A stretch of DNA of 64,000 bases from Jacaranda mimosifolia (Eukaryota > Streptophyta > Magnoliopsida > Lamiales > Bignoniaceae). Shown one piece after another: positions 34,565 to 47,185 of this stretch. Under the pieces are notes generated by a model. That model did no database searches and was not told the origin of the DNA. It saw nothing but the letters and a program-made list of their open reading frames with translations. Position numbers and translations under genes: made by a program. Location: NCBI GenBank assembly GCA_018894105.1, contig CM032121.1, positions 2,667,507 to 2,731,506 on the forward strand, in the 5' to 3' direction. How positions within the stretch are numbered: the first letter of the stretch is position 1; each line of letters begins with the position of its first letter.

Positions 34565-36484
34565 GTGGCAATTTTAAGTTTACTAAAATAAGCAAGCCAA
34601 GGTTTACACCACTTTTTTGTCAAAATTAACTTTTCAAGTGGAGTAGTTGGTGGCTCAACAGTTTAAGTCTCTTAGGCCTATTTTGGTTGGAATGATAAAG
34701 TGAGATATAATATTTTTATTCCATATTATTATTCGTTTGATTGGAGTGACAATAAACACTTAGGCCCGCATGAATATCAAAAGTTCGTGTTTATATGTAT
34801 AATTTTCATTATAAATTAACCTCTCATCTCCCATAAGTTTATTTATCATGCCAATTAAATCATATCATAATGATAAAAAATTACATAAATTATCACATGA
34901 TAAATAATCATAAGATAATTTAAAAATCCAACAAAACTAACCCTTATATAATATGAGAAGTCGGGGATTCGAACCATAACCCCTAATATATATATGTTTA
35001 AATTAAAAGAAAAATTCCAAATTGACTGAAATTTACAATTTGAAAGTGCCAACGACATCAGTTTAATAAATCCCTAACATGTCTATGTATAACAAGAAAA
35101 AGCAAAAAAAACGTGGCAAATAATTAATTCAACCCTCCAACCTTATTCACACGTTCCTGACACGGGTGGATATTGACCTCAGCTAATTAATTCAACCCAC
35201 GCGTCATTTTGTAAGCCTCAAGTTCTTTGATGGATATGTTGGGAGACTCATGTTTATATAAAATTATTGAGATATTTATGATTGGATAAGGTATATTGAC
35301 CTCTACTTTGGAATATGCCTCCTGATTAATATGGTTGAAAAACCTTAATATGGGCTCATTTGGTTTCATTTTCAAAGTTTATTTTCGCATTTTTTATTAT
35401 TTTAAAAATAAAATATATTATTTTTTATACTTTTCACCCAATATTAATTTAATTTTTATTTTTAAAATATATTTTCTCATAACTTATATACCTTTTTTCA
35501 ATAACATATATATCTTCTTTTTTTATTCTATTATTTATATATTTCTCACTTACAACCTACTAAATTCAATATAATCATTACTTTTTCAACAATAAATTCA
35601 AATACAAACTCATTTTCAATTTATTTTCTTATAATCAGCATAATTTTGGATTTGGTTCAATCAAACTTGACCACGTTGATGAAAGTGCTTTGTAAATTAA
35701 GTTATTTTAACAATATATTATAACCTGTTAAATAACATTATACTATAAATACTCCCAATTACTCATTTTACAGGTACACTTAAATTTAATGCAAGTTAGT
35801 CTCTTTCAGAACTTACCTGACTCGTATACTAATATGAGCATTGGTGTTTTACTTGAAAAATTCTTAATGACCCTAATTTGTCGTAATTTCATGATTTTTC
35901 TTTTTTTTTTTTCTTTTGATAATTTGTAATTTCATGATTTTGATATATGTTTTGAATTGATTTGACCCATTAAAAATTTATACTACCCAACTTAAATTAT
36001 TTTGAGATAATGAGTTGGGTATGTCTAAAATTAGGTACTGCTTGATAAGTGTTTAATGTTAGACACATTATTTAAGAGAGTACTTGCTATCTGTTAAGCA
36101 AGTTATAATTACTTGCTACTTATTGAGCAGTTTGTAATTACCTACAACCTATATTATCAGTTATTTATGGTTTGTACTTGTATATATTTGGTTCATTGAA
36201 CCAAATATGTATTATTTGTTGAGTATTAAAGCCTTTTATAAAGGTTCAAGTAAATAAGATCTATTAAGAAAAAGGATTTAAACATATGAATTTACTTTAA
36301 TCCATTCTTAAATTTGGATTAAAAAATTAATATTTCATAATTGATTTATAAATAATGGTTATTCACATTTTAACTTCATCATCATATTTTATCATCATCA
36401 GTTGAGAATTTATTTTAAAATACAATTTAATGTTTTACAAATTCAAATATATTCTATGAAATACAAAAATTGGTAAAGTGTTTT
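34565..36484. other. Unique part of palindrome spacer
   Basis: Very AT-rich single-copy DNA with no supported gene. The frames at 34,855-35,574 are biased toward AT-rich codons. A GGGGATTCGAACC motif at about 34,963 resembles a tRNA B-box but lacks an A-box or clover-leaf. A perfect small palindrome is at 36,184-36,208. Confidence 0.55.
36184..36208. repeat. 12-bp perfect palindrome with 1-base centre
   Basis: ATATTTGGTTCA, then T, then its exact inverted complement. Lies in the spacer. No known element assigned. Confidence 0.8.
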
Positions 36485-38827
36485 TAAAGCACTCTCAATT
36501 AGATATTATGTAAACTTTATACATCAATTTAAAATTTAGTCATATATAAGGCCAATTTCATCACACAAAATAGGCTCAGTTGAATGGCATTTGATAAATA
36601 TTACTATATATTATATTAAATACTAAAATTGAACACTAAGTTACAAATAATTGTAGAAAATTTTACTATAAAATAAGGTTTAAGATGGATAAAATCAGTT
36701 TAACTAAAGTCGAAATTCATATATTATATCGAAAGTTCATGAGCTGATTCATAGGGTTTTTAAAATTTTAATTTTTTATATTTAAGAAAGTATTTTTCAT
36801 ATTTTAAATAAATAAGAAATATAATAACATTAATAATAATAAATTTTCATTAATTGTTTTTTATATTTTACTAAATAAATAATAAATAACAATTTAAAAA
36901 TAGTGATAAACAAGGAAAATAACTGGGCGCCAGTTCACGACTCTTGGTTCTAATTGTGGGAGTGATTGTGGAGCAGAAAATAAGTGAGGATTCGGAAGCA
37001 TTAAATGATGAAAATTTGAATTAAAAAGTAATATAAAAATTAAAAATATCAATTTGCATAAAATTTCTATTAAATAGGTATGTCTAAAAAAAATATTCGA
37101 CGCCACATTTAAAAATAGAATATAATCCACAGCTATAAATAGAATCCATTAAAATATATTTTTCTTATTTAGATATTACTTAACTTAAGAGTTCGAGCTA
37201 CAATTTGGTCAAAATATGTGCTCGTCTAAATAAATTTTTTTCTTAATAATAGAAATAAGGTTATGCGGTGATATAAATATATATAAAAATTAAAATTTTG
37301 TTTAGATTCATTTAGGGAGAATTCTTATTCTCTAGAAATATATTGAAATATTTCTCCAGAATTTTAATTTTCATTCAAATCAAATCATTACATAAATCAT
37401 TGAACAAATGCACATTTTTAATTATTATATCACCATAACAATAAAATAAAGACTTTACATGAAAAATTATCTATATTCTTTTTAATTATTATATCATTAT
37501 AAAGACTATATTATTATTTTTTAATTATTATAAAGACTATATTATTATCTAAATAAAATTTCAAGCTATCTAGTACTTTGGACAACAATCAAACAAAGTA
37601 TTTCAATTGTGGCTGATGTTTGAGAATTAAGGAACACATACCCGTGAATATAAGAAGGAATTTGAGAAGGGATGTTATGTGGAGGAAAAATTGGTTAAAG
37701 AGATCGATATGATTGATTGTTAAAGATGAAATTGAAAAAAAAAATGGAGAAAAATAATATGCAAATATGAAAAAAAAAGAAGTGGAGAATAATTAATTAG
37801 TTTCAATCAATGGTTTGGATCATTTGAAGAAAAAAAAAAATGAAGATTAGTTCATTAAAAAATTAATATAAAAATAAATAATATAAATTTATGTGGAAAC
37901 CTGTTGAGTAGGTTGTCTATAAAAATATCAATTTATATATTTATTAAAATATTTTTTAATTAAGTAAATACACATGGCATTAATAGAGATGGATATCTAA
38001 TATTAAACTTTTACTAACTGAACTTTTTTTAGACAATTCCTAATGAGTTTGGGGCTTCGACAACTTAAATCACCTTTGATGATTAAAAGAGTGTTTGATT
38101 AAACTTATTTAAAAGGTCTTATAAAATAAAATATTTTTAGAGCTTATAAGATGTTAACTTACTTTTTAAAAAATAAATTCCTAAAGTGTTTGGATAAAAT
38201 AAGACTTTGAAGCATATAAGAATTTCTAAAATTTTAAAAATAAGTTAGAAACTCCTTACTTTTATAAAAAAAGCTTATAAGTTCATAACATCTTATTTTA
38301 AAAGCTTATAAGCTTTTTTATAAAAAATTTTATGAAATACTTTTTGACATTTTACAAGCTCTTAAACATTTTATAAGAATTTTTAAAAATTTATAAACTC
38401 GCCCAAACACTCTCTAAGATCTAGATATTTTTCTCTAATCCAAACAAGACGGTACCAGACTTAGAAATAAATTATGTATGAAATTGCATCAGTTTTGCCT
38501 ATTTCCACACCTAAATCCTGACTTAGTTGGTCTTCTTGTAAACTGACAAATGGAGGGTAGAATGCTCTTTTTTTTTTTTTTTTTTTTTATCCACATCATT
38601 TTTGATAATATAATTTCTTACGTACACTATGTTTAATTTAAGAATTTTAATAAGAAAAGAATAATATTAAAAAAATATATAAAATCTCAAATTTATTTAA
38701 TTATTAAAAAAATTAAAAAAAGAGATGTGATGAATATTTTTAAAGAAAGAGGAAGATGTTAAATAGGATTTTTCCTCACATTTCTTATTATTTTATAAGA
38801 AAAATTCATTTTCCACCAACGACATTA
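36485..38827. repeat. Direct repeat D, copy 2 (partner 1-2,862)
   Basis: The same AT-rich sequence as the window start, in the same orientation, with scattered substitutions. It lacks the ~565-base insertion near 1,864-2,440 and has about 60 extra bases near 37,168-37,227. It runs without a break into the right PLAT upstream region at 38,828, which suggests this is the native arrangement. No gene. Confidence 0.9.
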
Positions 38828-40329
38828 GCATTGAATAATAAAGATGGGAAATAAGTGGCCTCACCTACCCCGCGCAGAGAATAGTACACCAACCAATAAA
38901 TACCACAGTAATCGATGGGACCGTGGTAATCTCACCGAAAACTGAGGCCCATAACTACATCAATAAATGCCATCACATAAGTTTTTTCCCCAATAAATGC
39001 TCATGTCCTTTGTAACATAATTGATGGTACACCGACATGAATTTAGGTTTTCTTTTTATAAATCAATCAAATGGTAGAATTTTGATTTTGGTTTGTGCCC
39101 ATCTAGAATTAGGCCTTGATAAAAAATAACAAAAATAAAACTTGAGTGTATAGATATTTTTTTATTATAAGAATTGATTTTTATATTAATTTAATTCTTA
39201 TTAGATTTGAGCCCATTTAAACTGTGAAGCTCATTTTGAATGGATTTTCTTTTTATTTAATTAATTTGACTTTTTCTATTTTATGTTTAGCCCTCAAGGT
39301 CTTAACTTATTATATTAATAATGAATCACAAAATAAGACACAATATAGCAATATCTTCTATTAAAGGAAAAACAAAAATAAGAATCTTGCATTAACTGAC
39401 ATATATACTATAATTTTTTTATTATTATTACAAAAAGTAGTTTATCTCCATGTTTAAAAATTTTGTATATGTCTGTAATGTGAAAAAATTAAATAATAAG
39501 AATTATGTTATATATGTAATAAAATTATACGATGTTGATTTGACATAATTTCTATATTTTCGTACAAAATTATAGATCATATATACATAATATATATTTA
39601 TGAAATAAAATATAAATTAAAATATGAAATAAAAAATATAACAAGACAATACGAAACAAAACAAAAATGGATACCCAACCAATTAAAAAAATACTGATTT
39701 TTGAGAATCCAAATATAATTATTTTGAAATTATTAAACAAAAGAATATCCCAAATGCAAACAATCTTTTTTAAAAGAAAAATCACAATTTGTTCTGTTAA
39801 GAAAATGAAAAAAAGAAAAGAAAAGAAAATAGCCAAATCAGTTGCAATCACGTGGGCTACTACATTACTACCGACTCTAATTTATCAAGTAAAAAAAGAA
39901 AAAAGAAAAAAGAAAAAAGAAAAAAACCAACCAAGAATCAACATGCAAATACGATGTCCACATGCTCCATTAATACAACTTCTGACAAATATATGTATCC
40001 TTTATTTGCTACGTTTTTCACTTTGAATTCTCTATTCTATTCTATATTTCATCACTTATATTAATTTGATATATATATATATATATATATGAAGTGTATT
40101 TGATTCTCAATTGATTATTTTTATAAAAAAATATTTAACATATGTGTCAGATATTCATAAAACAGAATAGGAGATAAAATATAAATTGAAACAGAGGATC
40201 TAAACCGACATTTTTCACCAATTTTTTTAATTTTTTTTTCTTCACATGTGAAGTATTATAAATTGTTGAGCTACAACTCATTTTGCATTACAAGAAAGCA
40301 AATCAAGAAAGAAGTTGTATGCAATACAA
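38828..40329 (+). promoter_or_regulatory. Upstream region of right PLAT gene
   Basis: TATA-like TATTATAAAT at 40,254-40,263. Directly upstream is a perfect 14-base palindrome CTTCACATGTGAAG (40,240-40,253) containing E-box CACATGTG. A G-box CACGTG with ABRE-like GGGC flank is at 39,849-39,854, conserved with the left copy. The distal G-box of the left copy is CACATA here, so that site is lost. The frames at 39,570-40,064 are low-complexity A/T tracts. Confidence 0.65.
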
Positions 40330-41025
40330 ATGACAATCAACTGTCTCTTCTTCCATCTCCTCGTCCTTGGCTCCATCCTCGCCGTCTGCAAATCTGTAAG
40401 TATCTCTTTTTTCAATCACATCTCATAACTATCATATTCAAATTTTATACACCAGCAAAATTAATCGGCGATAGACCCGTTTAAGTTTTGTGCATAATTC
40501 TAAAGTTTTTGTGCTCAAAATGTGGGGAAAATGCAGGATGATGTGGTGAAACTGCAGGCTGATGCGGATTGTGTTTACGCAGTCTATGTAAAGACGGGCT
40601 CAATCGTAGGGGCAGGGACAGACTCTAACATCACCTTAAGTCTGTATGGTGCAAATGGTCATGGAATTAGGATCAACAATCTAGTGTCGTGGGGCGGGAT
40701 TATGGGCAAGGGACATGACTACTTCGAGAGGGGAAACCTTGATATCTTCAGCGGACGAGGCCCGTGTTTGACCCAGAATGTTTGTAAGATGAACCTCACT
40801 TCTAGCGGAACGGGTTTGCTTCCCGGATGGTACTGTGACTACGTCGACGTGACCACCACTGGGGTAGACAAGAAGTGTGCTAAGAAATATTTCAAGGTGG
40901 ATCAATGGCTGGCCCCTGATGTGCCGCCGTTTCAACTCACTGCCATCAGGAGCTCAAACTGTTTGACTGATGGCAAGAAGCCCGTGATGGACGGTTCGGA
41001 TTTGCCTCTGGTTTCTGTGGTTTAG
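40330..41025 (+). CDS. PLAT-domain stress protein, secreted/ER type (right copy)
   Basis: Two exons, 40,330-40,395 and 40,537-41,025, with a 141-base GT-AG intron in phase 0 at the same place as in the left copy. The 184-residue product has a signal peptide (MTINCLFFHLLVLGSILAVC) and a single PLAT/LH2 domain with the same motifs and six conserved cysteines in the mature part. Compared with the left copy I count nine substitutions (residues 2, 5, 18, 37, 73, 80, 83 and two near the C-terminus) and one extra asparagine before the last cysteine. None hits a hallmark motif. Membership of the plant PLAT-stress family is clear; the ligand or partner is unknown. Poly(A) signal AATAAA at 41,214-41,219. 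Confidence 0.93.
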
Positions 41026-41779
41026 TAGATCTTCAGGCTCTATTTGGGTTGAAGATCCGATCCATATGTTTGCGGGTTTTCAGCTCTATTTGAACCTTCT
41101 ACCACTTAGGTGTGATTCCTTATAGTGTGAACGCTGTAGATTACGATGACCAAATAAATGGAGAAGTACTGTAATGCCCTTTTTGTTAAAAAGGGTAGCA
41201 TCATATTTTAATGAATAAAATGAACTTATCTTATTTCCTCTATTTCATTTTTTTTGGAGTATCTTCCTTTTCTTTTTCCTTTTTTTTTTTTTGGCTTTAT
41301 TGAATTCAAAAGTCATTTGTTTGTTAGTATGAAGATTGAGATAATGGCTCCTCCATTAAATTTTACCTTCAATGCTTGTATAATTTTGAGCTTTAAGGCC
41401 GTGGCAATAGTAGTGCAAATTTGAATATGGGGAGATTAAAACAAGATTAACAAATTTATTATGCTATTTGAAATTAAAAATTGGAATGTCAAATTGCCAC
41501 TACAATTTCTCTTAATTTCATTTGAGTAGTTGATATGAAATATTTTAAGCTTAAAAATTATATATTTGCCCTACAAAAACTAATATTTGGGGCTTGGGGA
41601 TGTGAGAATAATTAAGGATTATTTTTGGTAGTACTCCGAGGACTTATTTGTAATATATTCAAAAGATTTAAGGGCAAAGGTGATATTTTTAAAGAGGAAA
41701 TAACAAAATTGAGGGATGCACTTACACAATCACATCCCAATTCCCAACATTTTAGATTGCAATTTGTCTTAATTGGCAT
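41026..41779. other. 3' flank of right PLAT gene
   Basis: Pairs with 31,636-32,375. Contains the weakened 3'-UTR hairpin (41,176-41,196), AATAAA, and T-rich tracts near 41,265-41,292. No other gene seen. Confidence 0.6.
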
Positions 41780-44700
41780 TACTTAGGATAACCCCTAAGT
41801 TGAAGCGTCACTCAATTCAGTTGTAAATCTTAACCCACAATACAATTATTAGGCCCATCAGAAATTTTTTTCCAAAATTATCAGAGATAGCAACAAGTTC
41901 AACCTAAACAATCCTCAACAAAAGTACAGTTTACATGCATTAATTGATTCCATGGCATTCATCATTCCGTACATACCACATACCTTAATTTCATTCTGAC
42001 ATGTCATAAAATTACTGAATTTAGAACTTAACATACGAATGAACCCATAACAATTACAACACATGTTCTATTATCAGAAACAACAGTGGTTTTCATCTTA
42101 AGCAAACTTTAACAAAAGTACTATATACAAACCATAATTGATCTCATAATGTTAAATATAATATATATACGCCCTGTAGATGTTAAATTCAGACCTAACA
42201 TATCACAACATCTCTAGGGTATACAAAATGTCCAAAAGTACCTATAAACATATACAATCATTTTTCTATTAAAAAATGTGTTTGCCGATCCAAGCCTGGA
42301 GTTCAAGTTCATCACTTAACCTTGTCTGAAAAAATTAAAGAAATACGGGGGTGGGGGATAAGTCTAAAGGACTTAGTGAGAGAAAACAATTAGTAATAGA
42401 TCATAAGGGCTCTGCTGAAGTGGAAACATTTCAACGGATCATAAATTAACAGACAACGTAATTGGAACATGAACGTAACAGAATACAGGCATTAACAATT
42501 CAAGGTTATTAGTAGGTACTAGCTCGAGAGTTGTGACTGTCAACTCGCACGGCCAGGGATTGTCTCAATTGGATTAGTTTAGGAGGAATGGTCCATCTCA
42601 ATGGAATCATTTTGGGAGAAAATTTAGACAGCTCATTCAGCCTGGACAACAACGTGTTCTAGACCAAGAAACTATGCCATCCGTATTACTCCATGAGTAG
42701 AATATAAATAATCAAAATACAATCGAAATCAAGCAACCCCAAGTAACATATGCAGTCCAACAGATCATAACATGACTTGCATATCCGATTCTCCTTATTC
42801 CAGTCAGTTAGTCAGTTTATCAGTCAGTTAGAAAGTCAAACAATCGGTCAGTCAGAAAGATAGGCAATCAATCAGTCATTCAGTTAGGTAAATAGTCAGT
42901 CATTCAGACAGTTAGTCAAATAGTCACTTAGGCAATCAGACAATCAGTCAGTCAGTCAGTCAGTCAATCAGTCGACATATCAGCACGTCCCGAGCATAAC
43001 AGTTGAGAACAACTTAACAGCACGTCCCAAGCTCAATAGCTGGGATCAACTTAACGACACCTCCTGAGCATAACAACTAGGAACAACTTATCGACACCTA
43101 CCGCGCTCAACAGCTAGGAACAACTTAACAACACGTCCCAAGCTCAGTAGTTGGGATCAACTTAATGGCATGTCCCGAACTCAACACCTAGGATCAACTT
43201 ATTCCAATCAGTCAGTTAGTCTTACCAAAGCGTGATAGCTTGGAACACAGTAGATGCCCATACGGGTTGTATGGCGCATTGTGAGTACCTAAGTAGATTG
43301 CTTAGCGTATAACTGATACCCAAGCGGGCTGTTTAGCGTGTCCTAAGTATCCAAGCATTCTGCTAGGATTGACACTTGGCCCAATAATTCCCCATACATA
43401 CAACAAGTATTAATTAATAGTTTGCTGACAAGGCGAAACAATAACAGTTAACATATTTGAATAAGCCAACATGGCCACATAACGATATACGGATAAATAA
43501 ATATGCCGGCAAGGCAACAAATAACAGTTTAGAACAGTAACAGGTGACAAAATGATACAGATAACAGGTAAGAGTTCTAGGTGCCGGAATAGATAGGATT
43601 AAGAATCAATATCAAAAGGTAACCCTCACAGGGGTATTCTAATTAGTTAATAGATAACAAGCAAGATTCTGAACAATTCACATATTTCAATAAACACGAT
43701 GCAGCACAGTTCAAAAACAAGAACCTTCACAAGAGTTTATCACAATAACATACATGTATTGCTTCCCAAAGCATAGTCTTCCATATCCCTACATATATAT
43801 ATATATCATAATACAAAATCTTATGAATAACAAAATGGTACAAGATATTTAATCCCCAAACTCCAATCTTTACCTAAAATTCGATTATTGAAGCTCTGAA
43901 ATCACAAACCAAGAACACCGTTATGATCGTCACAATGAGTTGAAGAAACTGTCCCAACTCCGCCAACGCTAGACACAATCAACAACACCACCGTTCGCTG
44001 CATTTCAACCTCAATAGTCCAAATTCATGGTCAATTTTGAGCTCGACTACTGTGAAGGTCCTTAATTTCAGCCCCAAAAGTCCAACACCACACTTGCCAC
44101 CATCGCTTGAAGCTCAAGTTTCGTCATCGTCGCTGCCTCACTGAACCTTAATGCAAGGCCACCAACTTCTGCCTTGAGTTGAACCCAACACGAAACACGG
44201 CCTAGAAGTTAGTTTTTGTAGCTACTTCGCTGTTCCTATCACATGCCATTATTCCTTATTTTCGATCCTTTGCTTCTTTGCCGTCTACCATGTTTTTACA
44301 CTTTATGTGGCACCATTCTATTCCTAAGTAGGTGAGGAGTATTTTGTCTGGCTTAGTTTTTTGTTTCGGTTCATCCCCAATGGATTTCGTCGGAGAGAGA
44401 GATGGTCGATTTTTGGTGGAGAAGAAAGGAAGAATGGGAGATGAAGTTGAAAATAAGTTATTTAAAGGCAATTTTTAGAAATCCAACCTTGGTCCCCAAA
44501 ACTTTCCTCTCGCCTGCAATTTACTCCTCCAAGGCTTTGACATTCTTCAATTCAGTCCCCCAACTCCTTAGTGCCTCACATTCACCTAGTTGACCTAAAA
44601 TAATTCCACTTTAATCCACGAAACCTTTCAAATATTGGTCAATCAAGTCTTCTCAAATTGCAATTTGACCCCAAAACTTTTAATTTCTAAGCAATTAAGT

Positions 44701-44792
44701 CCTTTTATTTTTTGAGCCCTAAAATCCATCCAACTAATTTCTTGATTTCTAAATCCTCATTTTCTCAATTTTCCAATTTTATGCGTGTTACA
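41780..44792 (-). mobile_element. Solo LTR, right-arm copy (about 3.0 kb)
   Basis: Reverse complement of 29,456-31,635; its start TGTAACACGC is at 44,792 on the minus strand. It retains about 840 bases (43,235-44,076) missing on the left, which include a 31-base hairpin array (43,228-43,380). A local ~210-base duplication lies at 41,870-42,200. Open frames within (for example 44,256-44,471) are LTR sequence and not genes. Confidence 0.75.
42985..43205 (-). repeat. 37-bp minisatellite, right-arm copy
   Basis: Same six-unit array as at 30,206-30,427, reverse oriented, with motif GGGATCAACTTAA or GGAACAACTTAA per unit. A GTCA-rich tract (42,805-42,975) precedes it. Confidence 0.85.
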
Positions 44793-44959
44793 GGCAGGTT
44801 TAGGAAAAATTTAGAACCAGCCCGTATTCCCAATGGTGGATATACAAAAAGGTTATTATCCTATATTAAAGACCCTGTCTCATACTATTGCCAAGCACCA
44901 AACACCTCCCATAGAGATTGAAGAATACTTGTCTATATATGTTAAATGATGTCATGTCA

Positions 44960-45560
44960 CAACCCTATGTTGTACCAACAAGATGTGTTTTTACCTTTAA
45001 CATGGAAATCACTAGTTTCATATTAGAGTGTAAGAATAGTTATGTTGGGTAGACTTTACTGTTAATAATTGTGGCGTAATTTTTACATATGTATAATATT
45101 ACACGCGTTTCAAATTGAACTATAAAAATGATGTCATGTCGGTAGTAAAACTTACATTGTACTACCATGGTATAATTTTTACATCATCTATGAAATTGCA
45201 CCTGTTTCATATTTAATTGTGAAAATCATCATGTCATGACCATAATGAAATTTAAATTGTACTAACATGGTATAATTTTTACTCTTAGTATGAAACTACA
45301 TGTTTCACGTTACATCAATAGTAAGTATTACAATATTGCTCATATGACATATATTTACCTTTAGTATGAAACTATGTGCATTTCTTATTAGATTGTTAGA
45401 ATGATCTCACTTCTTTAATCAAATTTGTATTGTGTTAATATGATATTTTCTTACATTTAGTGTAAAACTACGTACATGTGTTTTATATTACATTGTGGAA
45501 TTAATATCATATTAGTAATGAAACTTACATTACACCAATATGGTATAATGTTTATAGCTC
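44960..45560. repeat. Degenerate ~75-100 bp tandem repeat, right-arm copy
   Basis: Reverse complement of the array at 28,680-29,290. The following 45,561-46,120 pairs with 28,211-28,679 and shows no gene. Confidence 0.68.
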
Positions 45561-46119
45561 ATACAAAATGTCGCCATCCATTATTATTATTATTATCGGA
45601 CAAGCAACTATTCAATGTTTTTTGTACATACATATCTCCAATTCAATGTAATTTCCTAAAGCGCATCGTTATAGTCGGCTCTTGTCGGTAGGCCTGCTGC
45701 TATTTTACAAAGAAATGAAGAGTAAATAAAGGGTCAGCTTACTTCGTTTTTAACTTTCTTGCACCTCTACAAGAGGTAGGTCTGGTGAGTATGCAAGAAA
45801 ATAGGTTTTTAATGGATTTGATTCATCTTAGATTTGCTTGCCTCGACCTCAAGTTCATTAATTCAAGTCATAATGAATATGAAAATTACTATAAATATTT
45901 TTATATTTACCAACTTTTGGCTAAATTAAATGATATATATTTAGATTGAATTCAAATCTATCCTATACTTGTAATTGGAGGATGAAGTCTGGATGTAGGA
46001 TTCTCTTTCTCATCTTCCTATTGATGTGTCTTTTTTTTTAAGGACAAATCCCCTATTAAATATGTGACAATGGGACAATTCCTTAAAATAATTGGGCTTT
46101 TATATATAGTTACATATCT

Positions 46120-46420
46120 AGTCATAATTAATTGTTGTTGTTTATGAGAACCCTTCTATGTGCCTCTTTTTATGCATCTTTGTTGAAAGATTATGATGAT
46201 ACATGATCTGAATTTCTATCTTTACAGACGATTCGATGTTTAGCGATCGGTTTGATCGTTATTAAATTATAGAAAATTAAATTTAATTTCTGGTCACTAT
46301 AAAAAACAAATGAATGTGTAAAAACCTTGGGGTAGAAAATTCATTTACCATTTTATTGTAATCTTCTATTTTATTTTTGGAGCTCGATCTTGTCAAAATT
46401 AGTCCTTGAGATTTTACCAA
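46120..46420 (-). repeat. Dispersed segment, right-arm copy
   Basis: Reverse of 27,860-28,205 and therefore inverted relative to 3,735-4,230. Beyond it, 46,421-47,185 pairs with 27,103-27,854 and has no gene I can support. Confidence 0.68.
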
Positions 46421-47185
46421 TTACCTTATTTTTGAAATACTTAGGCAATGTTTGGTTATGTTTTTTGTATAATTTTAATATGTGTTTTGGAAAAATGAAT
46501 GTTGAAAGTGATATTGGAGAATGTGAAAGTTGTGTTGGAGAGAATGTTATGGATTTTTGGTTATATTATGGAGAATAGTTAAAAATTGATTTTGGAGAGT
46601 TTTGGTATATTTATTTATATTTTGGGGGGAGATATTTTTTACTATAGTAGTCAAATCAATACTTTTTTGTTGGGTTTTTAGGGTGAAAGTGGAATTGAGT
46701 GATTTTTTTTATTGTTAGAATAATAATAAAATATATATGATGTATATATAATATATATATATGTATATATTGAAAAAATGGGAAGTTTTAGGGATAATGA
46801 AGGATATGAAAGGGTATTTTGGTAAAACTTTTTTGAGTGTTTTGGAGGAAAAATGAAGTTATGTTTGGTTATATTTTCCCAAAATAATTTTGTTCTAGGG
46901 AACCATGTCACGTCCCAAAATTCCAACCCTACAGTCTAGTCTCGAAACATGAAACTCAAAATCAAATACATAATATTAACAATCCGAAACCATAAAGTTA
47001 AACGAGAGCTTAAACAAATCCAATTCTAGTTTTATAACCCAAAAATTCAAAGTACCATTATCTAACTTCAACTAAAACAAATAGAATCCATAATAAATAA
47101 AATAGAAATAACAAGCTTAGGAAAGCTGTAGTAGTCTACTGCAGAAGTCTAAACTAAGCCTTCAATTTTGATACTCATCGTACGC

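Noticed and set aside
34955..34990. tRNA gene suggested by GGGGATTCGAACC (B-box-like on the minus strand)
   Set aside because: No matching A-box at the right distance and no clover-leaf can be drawn from the flanks; flanking DNA is A/T-rich.
33328..40064. Mirrored frames of 119-132 codons upstream of both PLAT genes (33,328-33,726; 39,667-40,026)
   Set aside because: Composition is almost only Lys, Ile, Phe and Asn from A/T tracts; lengths differ between copies through indels; no start context or homologue recognised.
27365..46926. Frames beginning MEFWDVTWFPRTKLFW in both arms (27,365-27,571; 46,678-46,926) as a conserved gene
   Set aside because: The first ~35 residues agree because the arms are duplicated DNA. 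The frames then diverge by frameshift, with different ends and low-complexity Tyr/Ile runs.
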